Below, in pieces: positions 23,700-36,200 of a stretch of 64,000 bases of DNA (the stretch's first letter is position 1; every line of letters begins with the position of its first letter). The notes beneath the pieces were generated by a model, which did not search any database, was not told the origin of the DNA, and saw only the letters and a program-made list of their open reading frames with translations. The DNA is from Sperchopsis tessellata (taxonomy: Eukaryota; Arthropoda; Insecta; Coleoptera; Hydrophilidae): the NCBI GenBank assembly GCA_033557685.1, contig JAWQRN010000001.1, positions 1-64,000 of the forward strand. Direction: 5' to 3'. A program made the position numbers and the translations under genes.

Positions 23700-24980
23700 G
23701 TAGCTCAGATTTACAAGTAAAAAAAATCGAGTTGTGAAAAATAATCTACCTTCAGAGGTTTACATATAAACAAAATTAGTTACACGGACACCAAAAGAAA
23801 CCTTCCCAGTTTCAAGAAATTCAAAATACCTATTACAGAACTTTGACACGCTTGTTACATTTGTACAGTACCCACTCGAACTGTCTAACCACCACCTGCT
23901 AAAATAATTTAGCGGGCTGTGATCCATGTGAATATTTCATGGGATATGTTCAGAAATCGAGCAACAGAGGTAAATCGAGGTACAAATGTGTCAAGTAAAA
24001 GAGGTTTGACCTGTATATTTTCATTCTTTTCCTCTCTATTAAGTTTTACTTCACTCTGTAATGCAACGAACAGAACTAAGGTCACATATCACAATTCGCT
24101 ATTTATATGTATGAGGTAATTTACAAGTCTGTGATTGTTTAAACCTATGTACCTGACGGCAAACCTGCAGTCTTGTTGCAATTCATCAAAGCATAATAGT
24201 TCAAGTTTGGTGTCAGAAAAATAAACGTATTGGCAGGTAAAATCATTGGAGACGAAGAATTACATCCTTGAGACTATATTATAATTTGGGGTCATACTGA
24301 CCGGAGGAGTATTTGTGTTACAATTACTTCTAAAATATTAACAAGACATCGTTTTCAAATAAATACAAACTATGTAATCTCTAAGAAAGAGATAAAGTCG
24401 TTAAATACAGAGTATAATTATTAAAAAATTGAAATGTTATTGAAACATGAATTCAATTGTAGATCATAAAGACCCAAGGAGAACAGCAGGTTAAATTTGA
24501 TTGATTGTAATCACTTTTTGCTTCGTATTAATTGGTTAATTTGGATATTTTCAACTTTTCAGTTGTTTCAATTCAGCTTTTTTATCTGTATAGAGGGTGG
24601 TTGTTAACTGTTTTTTTATCCTGAGATCACTTTTGATGAATTTTGTGATCTGCCAGTTATCACATAATTTTATTTTAGAATCAAGTTGATTGATTTTAGT
24701 TATAAAATGACCGAAAAATGTTGCTAATCAATAAGTGACTCTGGTGTCAGCATATTTTTATTTTCAATCTTTGCGTCTCATTCTTTCACATTCATCTCTA
24801 ACCTCTCTTTTTATGTTGTCCAAGTACACTTGATGGTCTGTATACAATAACTAGCTTAATAGCTAGGTCAGTTAACTTCCAACCATGTATTTTATGTAAT
24901 ATTTGACATACATTATGACGCTTCCTCCTCTAGAAGTTCTACAACATTTTCCATTTCAAAGCCACAATATATTATTCCTC
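23700..24980. other. gene-free stretch
   Basis: No coding segment or terminal repeats recognised. Confidence 0.35.
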
Positions 24981-24984
24981 CTTC

Positions 24985-25310
24985 TTATATTAGACCTGAT
25001 GGTCCTATTTCTCTCCGAAGCCTAGCGATTTTTACTGCTCTTGGGGTACAGACTGCCAATTGTCTTTCAATTTCTTCGGGGCCTATCCAACGATCGGCAG
25101 GTTGTTGGTTTATATTCAAAGGCCTCTTGTGCGAGACTGTTGTCGTCTATTCACTTCACATGGTGTTACCAGTATCGCCTCATTTGCCTTCCCCACCTGA
25201 CCACGTCATCCACTCCACATATTTATCATATCTCGTCATTCCTGACCCTATCTCTGATTGTTTTTCTTGATATCGCTCTTAACATTTTCATTTCTGATGT
25301 TCTTATATAA
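24985..25310 (-). pseudogene. 5'-truncated RTE-like LINE tail
   Basis: Minus strand: RTSEMKMLRAISRKTIRDRV, CGVDDVVRWGRQ, RRYW, and a KPTTCRSLDRPRR stretch, ending in aagaaggaggaataat. It is the same family and the same kind of simple tail as the copy nested at 20866-21215. The plus-strand frame 25041-25310 is its shadow. Confidence 0.75.
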
Positions 25311-25390
25311 AGAGTGCCAAAATTTGAATTCAATTTTTAAATTTGCCACCATTTCAGTTTTTTTACTGGAGTGTCAAATATCTTTAAAAG

Positions 25391-25690
25391 ATGACAAGCA
25401 GGAACATCAAAGTTATAAAAATGAATCCGTATACGATTGAACAAAGTGTATTAATTATGAAAACGTATTACAAATTTGGTGAAAGTATTGCCGAAACAAA
25501 AAGAAAATATGGAACCAAATTCGGTGTAGATAACTCACCTTCTGCAGCTGCTGTCACAAAAATTATTGAAAAATTTGGTTTTATAAAATATCAAAGAAAC
25601 AAATCATACCATCGTGGTAAACGTTTAGATGAAAACATAGCACCTGTCAGTATTTGTGCGTGTTGCAAGAATTCAAATATATAAAAATTC
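25391..25690 (+). pseudogene. DUF4817 (helix-turn-helix) transposase N-terminus
   Basis: Frame starting at 25391: MNPYTIEQSVLIMKTYYKFG, ESIAETKRKYGTKFGVDNSP, SAAAVTKIIEKFG. This is the DNA-binding N-terminus found on mariner-like transposases (compare MEKYTIQQ at 1950). The rest of the transposase is missing after residue about 80. Confidence 0.75.
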
Positions 25691-25978
25691 TCATCCTTAA
25701 GGGCTACTTTTCTAGAAAAATAAGAGTATCCATTGAAATATATAAGCATTCGGAAAATATGAATTGCAATAATGGGATGCCTCTAACTTCCACCTGGAAA
25801 ACTTTTTTATCAAAATTACCATGTTCCGCAAGGGTTAAACCCTGGCGAGATCCTGTCGGCCAACAGGATAGTGGCGTACCGGGTATTGCTTATTAATCTA
25901 CGTACTGAATTTAGAAGGTTTCCTATTGGTACCCACGCTATATATATAAGTCGGTAAACTACGAAAATCCATTTATTT

Positions 25979-26208
25979 CTTGACTAACACTTGTGAGAGC
26001 TACATGTTATTCTATTATTAGCACTTTTTAGAGCTGGTTGGCACCTACATCTAGCGCTTTTCCGAGCTACATGGTAATCTATAATTAGCACTTTTAAGAG
26101 CTACAGGTCTTGAAAATGTCCCCTGCAACGTCGGCAAAAACAAAAGCAACATACAGTTATCTCCTGGAAAACCTGAAGATATTTACTGTAACCGTGGAAG
26201 TCTACGTA
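25979..26208 (+). repeat. dispersed repeat with 35-bp subunits (copy 3, most complete)
   Basis: Three subunits of the type tagcacttttaagagctaca occur at about 35-bp spacing, then gtcccctgcaacgtcggc (internally shortened core) and tcctggaaaacctgaagata followed by ccgtggaagtctacg. Compare 52241-52430. Confidence 0.75.
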
Positions 26209-26209
26209 C

Positions 26210-27200
26210 TGAATCAAAATCATTAAACTTTCTATAAGTTTACGTTTCAAATGCACGAAATTATTATATTCATGTATACAATTACAAACTTTAAAAATAG
26301 GTTTGTATAAGAAGGATTGTATGTGTAATACATTCAAATACATCCTTTCTATCCAAAAATACCATTTTTATTATTTCACTACTATATCGCATGCGAACAG
26401 AAGTCTCCATACATACGTCCGGTAAACGAGCCACTACATTAATTTACAGTTCACATATATATATAGCTCCTTTGAAATTAAATACAATCCACACCTAACA
26501 GGCATATTACTATTTATCATCATTGAAGTAGATCTTATTGGTTTTACCTTCAAATTTACAATCTTTGGTATGAATGCTTTACATTGTTTCATAACAGCTT
26601 CCTTAACTTTAAGTTTGGCATATTTGAAAAACCATGGGATTTTGTTCAGTCTGATTTATTACCATATTTTCAAAGAAATACGCCTTCCAAATATATCGTC
26701 TTCTTAAACATTTTATTTCACTAGTAAACACTCTAGTTTTACCTTTTTATATCTTTTTCTAGTTTTAGAGACAAGTACAATGTATTATTCTGTACTAAGA
26801 GTTTTTACTATCTTATCAGAAATGACCTGCAAGAGTTTTTTGCAATGAAATCTAAATACAACAAAATAAAATTGTTTTCAATTTTCTGATAAAATGTATC
26901 TACATGTAATAACAATTAGGTGTGAATTGACATATTACTTACCTTTTTTAACATATTCAGATTTGATTCAAAGTATCAGTCACCTTTCAGAGTCTCTATA
27001 CACCTAAAATAAAGTAACAACATCACAGTCATGCACATTTCCGCCGGTGTGGCTTAACTGTTGCGTACAAGGTCATGTATCTTAACCAGTGAAACGAATG
27101 TCGATTATCAATTTTTATAATAATTACCAACGTCTGAATTTCGACATGCGTATCTATACACAGACAACAAAACAAGATTATAAAAAAAAAGGTTTTAAGG
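26210..27200. other. gene-free stretch downstream of CPSF2
   Basis: AT-rich, nothing recognised. Confidence 0.35.
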
Positions 27201-27201
27201 G

Positions 27202-27207
27202 TTTATT
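27202..27207 (-). terminator. CPSF2 polyadenylation signal
   Basis: AATAAA on the minus strand about 60 nt past the CPSF2 stop codon. It is the nearest canonical hexamer and a sensible distance from the stop. The cleavage site itself is not visible. Confidence 0.55.
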
Positions 27208-27267
27208 TTAAAAAACATTTATAAACTTATTCTACTATGTATATTTATATATTACTATGAGTACTCC

Positions 27268-30200
27268 TTATAATATACCATATTGTTGATACAATATGTC
27301 CCTAACTTTGTAATAATCTTCAGATATGCAGCCTTCAACAAGTACTCTCCCAGTTTCAACCTGTAAAATAAAGAATATTTAACTCCAAATTTGTTTTCCC
27401 CTGTTTTATTTTGTTTGTGATTTCACCAAAAAGTTTATTAACTTCTGCCTATATGAAAAGATATTATAACTTCTTGTACAATTATATCATAAAATCTTTG
27501 ACTATAAATACAGTTGGGATGAACGGTATGTACATTCCAGCTAAAATAGTTGAAATACAGTAATTCCTCCATTTACACATTCACTTTTATTTCATTGGTT
27601 ATTTGATATTTTATATATCAAATTTAATCCTAATTGGGATTTCCTTTCAATGAGTATCAGAAATCCCCAACCACGTTCAATTCCTTAATGGCAAAGTGAT
27701 AAATTTAAGAATCTACATATCTTAAAAAAATTACAATTTGTATTCACGTATTGTATGATTAATGTTTATAATAACTGAATTAAATGTAACACGATGTGAA
27801 GACAAAATTAAGAGATTGCTAATATTCATACATGTTTATACGTACAACATGAAGTCGACATAGAGTCAGTATTTTCGAGCAATATTTCGTGATAAAGGAA
27901 GGTGTAAAGTGGGAGTAACCATATTTACTCTTGAAGAATCATCAAGCGAAAGTGATAATGAATCTTTGCAATAAACTGTTTATTTTTTATATTCTTTACA
28001 TAAAAACTTGTTTATATGAAGTTTTCTAAAGTAAAGTATAGATTGTATGAAATTTTTAGAGAGTTACCTGCTTTACATAAGTTTAAATGACTCAATTTTC
28101 ACAGAACTTTCATGAATTCAGTTATATGTACAATTTTAAGTTAATTTATTAAGTAATAATTTTAGACAATGAAATTTTTTTACCTTTCTAATAGCTATAG
28201 TATTGTTGCAACACCATAGAACACCATTGGACCATTCGGAATTAATGTTATGTTTTGCCAAAACCTGTTTAAAATCAATCATTTTTATATCATTAATAAA
28301 TACTGTCTCATGTGGAGCAATATTAGTTAAAATTGGTTCCAGGGTTAATATCTTTGCATCATCATCTTCAACTAAAATAGAAAAACAAATAAATTAAAAT
28401 AAAATATGGAAATAACTATAGATTATTTATCATACCTTCCATGAGTTCATTATCAGCATTTAATGGTTTAGCGTCTAGTTGGCTTTCCCTTAGAACAATT
28501 TGTGCATCTACCCATGCTACTTCAGCTTCCTTACCTTTTTGGAATTCTAGCTGAGATACCAGTGCATCTGTCAAACGTACCTATAAAACAAAATGGTATT
28601 GGTGTTTTGCAGTGAAAAATAATGAGATAATCAAAAACAAATGTGTATATGTAGGCAATATCTTGAAAGGGTTGTATAAAGAAGGCTCCCTAGCCTTTAT
28701 ATCTTCTATTCCACATTTGTTAAAAATAATGGCTTTAGCGCCATTAAGAAAGTAAAATGAAGCATAAAAGAGAAGTGAAGCAAAAGACTTGAAACAGATA
28801 TTAACCTTTCCAGCTGTACATTTATACATAATTTGGAAGATCAAGTAGGACGACAATTAGCTCATAGATGACTGTATCCCATCCATAGATACCCAATAGG
28901 TATTAAAGTCTTATGTAGAACAATAAACATTAGGCGACTATACTCTAAGAGGTATAATTACCCAAGGTGTAAATATTGCGTTGATGTAGGTATGATCTTA
29001 CTCGAACATTAAACATAATAAGAGAGTCGATTCACTAGCCAAGACTGGTGTAGAGGATGATGTTCATTACCTCCAGAAACTCCAAATCATATAACATTTT
29101 TCCTTAACTTAGGACTAGAATTACGGCTCGATGGAATTGCAATTCGAATCAATTTATAAATACGAACACAATTCAATATGTTCTAATATTCCTATAAAGT
29201 CTTTGTATTCAGATTTGTGTTTTGGTCATGGATGTTACTCACTACGCCTACCAAAATTGAATTTGCTACTTTATCCCAACGTGAATATGCGAATGAAGAG
29301 GTAGATGTGGATCACATTTTTCAATTGTAATAACTATCGTATATTCAGTAACCTCCTTTAGAACCAACAACCAAAAATACTCACAGCAACAAAAAAAATA
29401 AGATTTTTATGTAAAAATAGAATTAAAATGAATGAAAATGACAATTAAAAATATTAAAATTTAACTGTATACTATACTCAAAAATTTAGCTTCGAGAATT
29501 GTATCAATTGTTTTTGTAACTTAAACCTTATCCCTTCCAGTGGCGTATTTCATATCTGTGTTATTTTAAGTCAAAAAATTATATATATCTCAAAGACAAT
29601 TGAATTTACAGATAGAAAATGTTGCATAAATTTAATCAGAAATATGAAACTGGAGAAAAATAAAGTGTTTATTTAAAAAAAATAAAGTTAAACTTTGTAC
29701 CGTTTTTCGTAAAATTCTGTTTGCAATATTTTCAAGTGCCCCTTTAAAAACTACAAAACTTTAAAAGTTATTTTCTATCTGAAATAGCTTACAAGTTTTC
29801 AAAGAATGTCAAACAAAAGGAACAGCCTGTATATTTCAAATAGTTTTGATATTAAAATGTCAAGAAGGGATGGTTAGTCACGATGGTAACTTATAAAATA
29901 AAATGATTTTCTTTTATTGTGGAAATTACAAAATTCTGAAAAATTATTAATCATAAATGAAAAAATGAAATAAGGATATAAACTTTATTTACCTGGTATA
30001 TGTGTGTTTCACTAGTCACATCAACAGTTTCACCTCGTGAAGGTGTAAATATTCTTATAGAAGGCTCCTTCTGCTTGAGGTATGATTCAACGGCTGCAGT
30101 ACTTTCTGATGATCCCCTTACTACTATCAGTCTTCTAGGTCTCAATTGTTCTAAAATCTTTTGCAAAGATTCACCATCAGACCTACCTTCAAAGTCAATA

Positions 30201-33200
30201 TACTGAACTTGAGCATTCACTTGGACTGTCCTGTTAATTGTTATACATTTAGAGGGGATATCTGGTACTTCTTCTAAAAATTTAAAAATATATATGTAAA
30301 TATGAAAAAGGAAAGTTATTTTTTAAATTAAACATGTTTCATTAAATAAAGAAAAGGTGCAACTCACCAACTACTTCTTCTTCCTTCTTAATTAAAACGT
30401 TTTCTTTGTTATCCTCAGTCTCGGGTGCTGCTTCAGCTAATTTGTAATCCTCAGCCTTTATGATTTCTCCATAGTCGTCACATTTGATTTTATCTTCCTT
30501 AAAGGGAAACATGGGGTGTTGCTTTTTGGTCGCTTTGAAAAATCCAGAGGATATTTTCCCTTCTTGTTTAATCACAATGTCATGCCTTCCTTTTGATATG
30601 ATACTCATTTCAATGTCGTCTTCTGAATCTGAATCGGCTTCTTCACTACAAGAAAGTTATTGAGAAAATTTAGTGGTCGCTAGTAATAAATGCAATATCT
30701 TTTCTGTAGCTACCAATTTAAACTTAAATAAGTTTTAAATGTAAATAAATTTTTTTACCTTTTAAAGCCATAAGTATCAAATTTTTCACGCTCTCTCCGA
30801 TATTCTTCTAGTTCTTCACCTTCTAATTTAACCCTCCTTTTAACTTCAAGATCTATAGCTCGATTTCCTCCATTATCAACTAAATCTCTTGCCAGTGTAC
30901 CAGGTGAGGTTCTTGAAAACAAAATATTATTTAAAAATAAAAAAAATAAAAATAAAAAAAAAATTCAGATGACCAAAAGGAGTCATTTTAATTTGTAGAT
31001 TTTCCTTCCACTGATACACAAGAAAGGACCAAGGGGAGAATTTGTTGTGGTTGTAGCATACATGAAGCATATATAAAACATTTTCATTGCATCCATCCAT
31101 AAAAAATCTTCTGGAAATTATGGTTACAGTATCTTTCAATTTTGATAGTATGCAAGTTATCTTAGTTCATGGAGTTCACATTTCCCACCCCAAGAACATC
31201 TGATATCTCATAGGAAGAGCACATCCAGCTGCTATGAAGATGCAGTTTTCTAAAACAGCATCTTCATGTTGGATTATTAGGAAAACTTACAGTAGTCTTA
31301 TGGTTATTTAAATGACAGTGACAGTCTTTATTGTCCACAACTTAAGCATTTCCACAAGTTTTGATGAGTGCAGTTCTAAAAACACATCTTTGGGATGCTG
31401 TGATCAAGGTAACACCTTGCAGCTTCCTACTGTGGGTAAGGATATCAGTTTTAGTAGTTTCATATGGTACCTACCTTACCAGTTCATTCTGTACCAATCA
31501 TTCAACTACGGGTCACCTGCATTACTTTTATAGACCTTTTAAAGATATATAGCTTAGAAATCCGTTCATTGCTAATACTGCCTTTCAATTTACTATTCTA
31601 TGTTCTAACTCTCCTTCAGAATGATTATCTTAGTATAAAGTGTAAGTAAATTCTGAGATTTGCAAGGAAGGCTAGATGAGGACCAAATTAGGTTGTACAA
31701 TCAAACAGGGATTCATAAAAGGCCTTAGCGGCCTAAATGTAACTGTGTACAACCAATGAATAATTTCTAGTTCCAAATCTCTTTTCACTTTTGTACAATA
31801 TCGCTACTTGTCAATCTCTGCCCAGCTGCATATGAACAAATTTTTTTCAGACCTTTGTAGTACACTTGGAATTATATAAAATTACTCGTGAGGCACAAAA
31901 ATTGTAAATAACTAAAAAAATGTTAACGCCCTACTTAGCTCAAAATCTCTGCTAAAACACTAGTCTTACTTAAAAACCTTCTCATCTGTTTCAATTTTGA
32001 AATTTACTTTGAATGATTTTTAGCTCTACACATAAAAAATTTATAATACATTGTGTGTATTATTTCTTGAAATTTGTATATTTAAATTTTTAGGAAAAGG
32101 TAGAAATTTTTTACTGCATTTTCTTACATTTAAAAATCCCTTTTATGGCTTTGTCCTTCTTTTCCATTTATGACAAGAACGTTACACCCCTCAGTGTAAA
32201 CCATAAATTGGTTTATAATGTCGTATTCCATAATCCATATTCTAATGTATAAATGGTTATATACCAAGGAAAAATACAGGGGGGCAGCAATACTTGGGCA
32301 TCCTACAGGTAGGAAAAGGTAGTTTACAATTTATTATTAGGGGTGGTTCAGGTGGATTTGTTAATGTCCACAGTAATACTTGACGATACATCAACAAATT
32401 CAACTGCCTACACACGAGCCTGCTTCAGAAGTAAGTAATTATGGAATTTAGAATTGAATAACAAATGCTCAAATGCTTACCTAGTTGTGATAATAATACT
32501 GTTATTAGAGTTAGAACACCACTGCAAAAACAATTCTCTTGAGAAACCACTTTCCATGTCAGCAGAGCTGGCTAATACAACTTTAGGACTAGGCACTTTT
32601 GATAACTCTTGTAAACTGTGACACAACTGAAGATGCTTAAATTGAAATGGGTTATTCCTGGCTCCTTCAAAGCTCTTCATAAGTTTGTCACTCATCCATT
32701 CAATCTGCGACTTTGCAAATTCAACAACATTATAACTGACATTGTTCAACAGTGCCAGAGAGTATGCAAGCAAACCAGATTCCTTATTTCTCCACAGCTG
32801 GTCCAGCATATGAGCTAACTCCAAAACTCTGCCTGCAGTATCAACAGCAATAAGAACATTCCCATAGTTTCTTAGTGTTTGCAAAATATTTGCTAAAAAA
32901 GATTTTATTTATTGTCACATTTAATCAATAATTTGCTTTACGTCCATAACTTTTATTAACATCTAATTATTTTTTCTCAAATTTTGAGAGAGGATAATGT
33001 GAAAAACAAATTTACTTCTTTACTGGCAATTTATGATGCTAGACTTCTGTTTATAGAAAATTTAAAACATATTTCATTGAAAATAGGAAAATTATCTACC
33101 TGTCTATGATAGAAATAATTGACAAGCGAGTGCATTTAATGTCAAATAGTGGAAGGTCTTTCTAAGGTTCAAGCAAATTTGAATCCAATTTGCCTATTAA

Positions 33201-36200
33201 TTTTCATTCTATGAAGTTTAAAGTAGAAAATGAGTGTAATAAAATTATAGCATTGAAGTGTGATAAAATTTCTTACGAAAGAAGGCAATAACCTGAATGA
33301 TATTAACTATCGGATATCTGCAATTTACGAAAATGATGCCCTTTCATAATATGTAGTCAAATTTTAATCTAAACAGTTTCGCTAAGGAAGGGATTCCAAC
33401 GAAGATATTGAAGAGCTGCACAAGCAACAAATCCGGAGATTTGCATAAAAGTGGAGACCATGGTTCTTAAGGACCGGCATCTGAAAGTCTCCACCATTGG
33501 TATAGCATTGAGAATATCTGACTACAGTGTTATAAATATATTGAACATCTCCTGAACAGAAACTGCGATGGCGCCAAATCTCTCAACATCAATTAGACAT
33601 TCTAGAGACTGACCCCAACTTAGCTTGCAACTGGATATGAAACATAGGTACAACATTGGGACTCCGAGACAAAATAAGAGTGCATCTAATGGGTACATGA
33701 AGGTACTCCACCGCCAAAGAAAGCTCGAGCCTTGCCTTCAGTAGGAAAACTCATGGCAAAAATTTTTTGGGACATCGAAGGCATTCTTTTAATTGATTAC
33801 ATGCCAAAAGGCACTACCATTAGTGTGAAGATCTACGGTAATACTCCTAAGAGATAACGTAAAGCCATAGACGAGAAACGTTCCAATTTATCTCGATCGA
33901 ATGTGCTTTTCATCCACAACAATGCGATGGTGCATAATGATGTCCAAGTTCAACTTCTATGAGTTTGACCATCTACCATATAGCCTATTGGCCTATTATA
34001 TGTTGTGAAAATTAAAAAAATATCTAAGAGGAGAGCGTTTTAAAATGGATGAATACTTGAAACAGACTATTGAACAATATTTTAACACCCAAGAGAAGAA
34101 ATTTTTTTTAGTGGAATGTTGATGTAGATTATATTGAAAATAATAATGTTCAAAAAACCATATGTCTTCCTTCTGGGTTAGGTAGATAATTTTCCTATTA
34201 TTTGAAGTTTAATTTGTCGGTTCTTAGCATTAGAATTGCTTTGAAATATTTCATTATTCACTTTTGAACCATTAAATCAAAACAACTAAAAAAGAAAACC
34301 TAGGAACAATGGACATATTTTGGAAAAAGTTAAATCTTTCTATAAATATCGACATTTTGAAGAGTAATGAATAAATGTTAATAAATAAAATTGATTGGAA
34401 AGATGTTACAAAAGCAGTTCTTTATATGAAACAAAATTATCAAGTAAACATATTGTCAACTATTTAATTAAAAAATATCTTAGAAATATATGCTTGTTAA
34501 TGTGAAATTACTAAATGCAGCTGCAAAGTAGATATCAAGATAGAGTTATGAAATATTGTCAGTAATATTGCGTTGGCCAAAAAATAAATGTTATTTTTTA
34601 TGTAAATGAAAGGAGAATTTTTCTTGGAAAACAATAACTTTGTAATATATTGTCCATTTTGTTCGATTGCCTTTTGCCATTTTTGAGGCAACTTCACGAT
34701 TCCACGCCCAAAAAAGTTCGTATTTTTTTCAGCAAAAAAAGTTCCAGGAACGATTGGATATCCTCGTCAGCAGTGAAGAATTTCGCATTCAAAGAGTTTT
34801 GCAAAGAACGAAACAAATAGTAGTTTGATGGTGCTAGGTCTGGCGAATATGGTGAATGTGCTAACTCATCCTATCCAACCAGCAACAATTTCTGGCGAGT
34901 GACCAAATATGTATGTGGTCTTTCATTATCATGGTTTGATCAGGTTCATAACACTTAATCCATAAACTTTTTCGTTCAACTTTGTTGTAGACAATCCATC
35001 ATTTTCTTCATGTTTCAAAAGAGAATTGCAGATGTCAATACACTTAGTAAGATAAATTTCTTTGAGCTTTTTTCTTGAGGAAAGAAATATCTAGCTTACT
35101 AACGTATTCAACTTGTTTCAAATGGTTTCCAATATCCGATTTTGATATGTTAAGATTCTCAGAAATCCCTCGTGTCGTTAAACACCCATTAGTCTCGATC
35201 AACGCCTTTATTTTGTCATCATCAACTTTGATTGACCTTCCTGACATTCAAAAAACAAACCAATTCTGATACTGCCATTTTTTTAAGGCATCTTTACCAT
35301 ACACATCACAAAAGTTTTTATGTGCAAGCACAGCGTTTTTTCCTGTTCAGATGTAATACTGCAAAATATGACGAAAATGTTCCTTTTGACTTTCAATTTT
35401 GAAATCGACGGCAAAAAAACAATTGTTAAAGAAATCGTGCTTTCTTTTTTAAAACAAACTTGAACAGCTAGCTGTCAAATTACATAATGAATTTGCAGAA
35501 TAAAGTTAGTTGTATTTCAAGACATATATGTCCATCTATAAAAATATGCAATTACTTGTTGTCCAACCCAATAATAATAGCAGCAGTCAGCATAAATGTA
35601 AACTATATTTGTGAAGAGTTTTTAGATATATCTAATAAAAATATATATTAAAACATTATTAAAAAGGAAATTTGCTGTCTTGTGAATATTCATCACTAAA
35701 TAAAAAGCAGGATGTCCTTCCACAAAATTTTTTATTATCTATTTAGTGACCGGTTTCGACCATTCAGGTCATAATCAAGCTAAAAACATATATTACATTA
35801 TAACAGAAATCAAATAAATTAAATAAAACAAATACCTGAACGTGCGTTCTGGGCAATGCTAACACAGCACTACAAAGTAAGCTAATGTGGAAGGACAACA
35901 TCCTGCTTTTTATTTAATATAATATATATAAAACTTTAGCACCAAAAATAATAAATTTGCATGTACTTTTCTTGGTTTTTAGAAATCTGGTCACATTAGT
36001 CTTTAGAACATAAAGCTTGCATGAACTGATAAATATTTACGTTATTTGTAAATGAACAAATTAAACCTAATAATAACTTAAAATAAATATAACAATGAAG
36101 AAATTAGAAATTGTAGGCCGATACTTGAGAACGGATTGTTATCTGTGAATAAATATATATAAGACATACTCATGAGTTTTTCATCCCTTGCACGTCTCCT

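Noticed and set aside
25041..25310. 89-residue plus-strand frame
   Set aside because: It is the complement of an RTE-like LINE tail.
30000..30206. 68-residue plus-strand frame
   Set aside because: Exactly antisense to CPSF2 exon 7.
31312..31649. Overlapping frames in CPSF2 intron 4
   Set aside because: No homology, no splice fit with CPSF2, and all three frames open by chance over the same 300 bp.
32618..32818. 66-residue plus-strand frame
   Set aside because: Antisense to CPSF2 exon 4.
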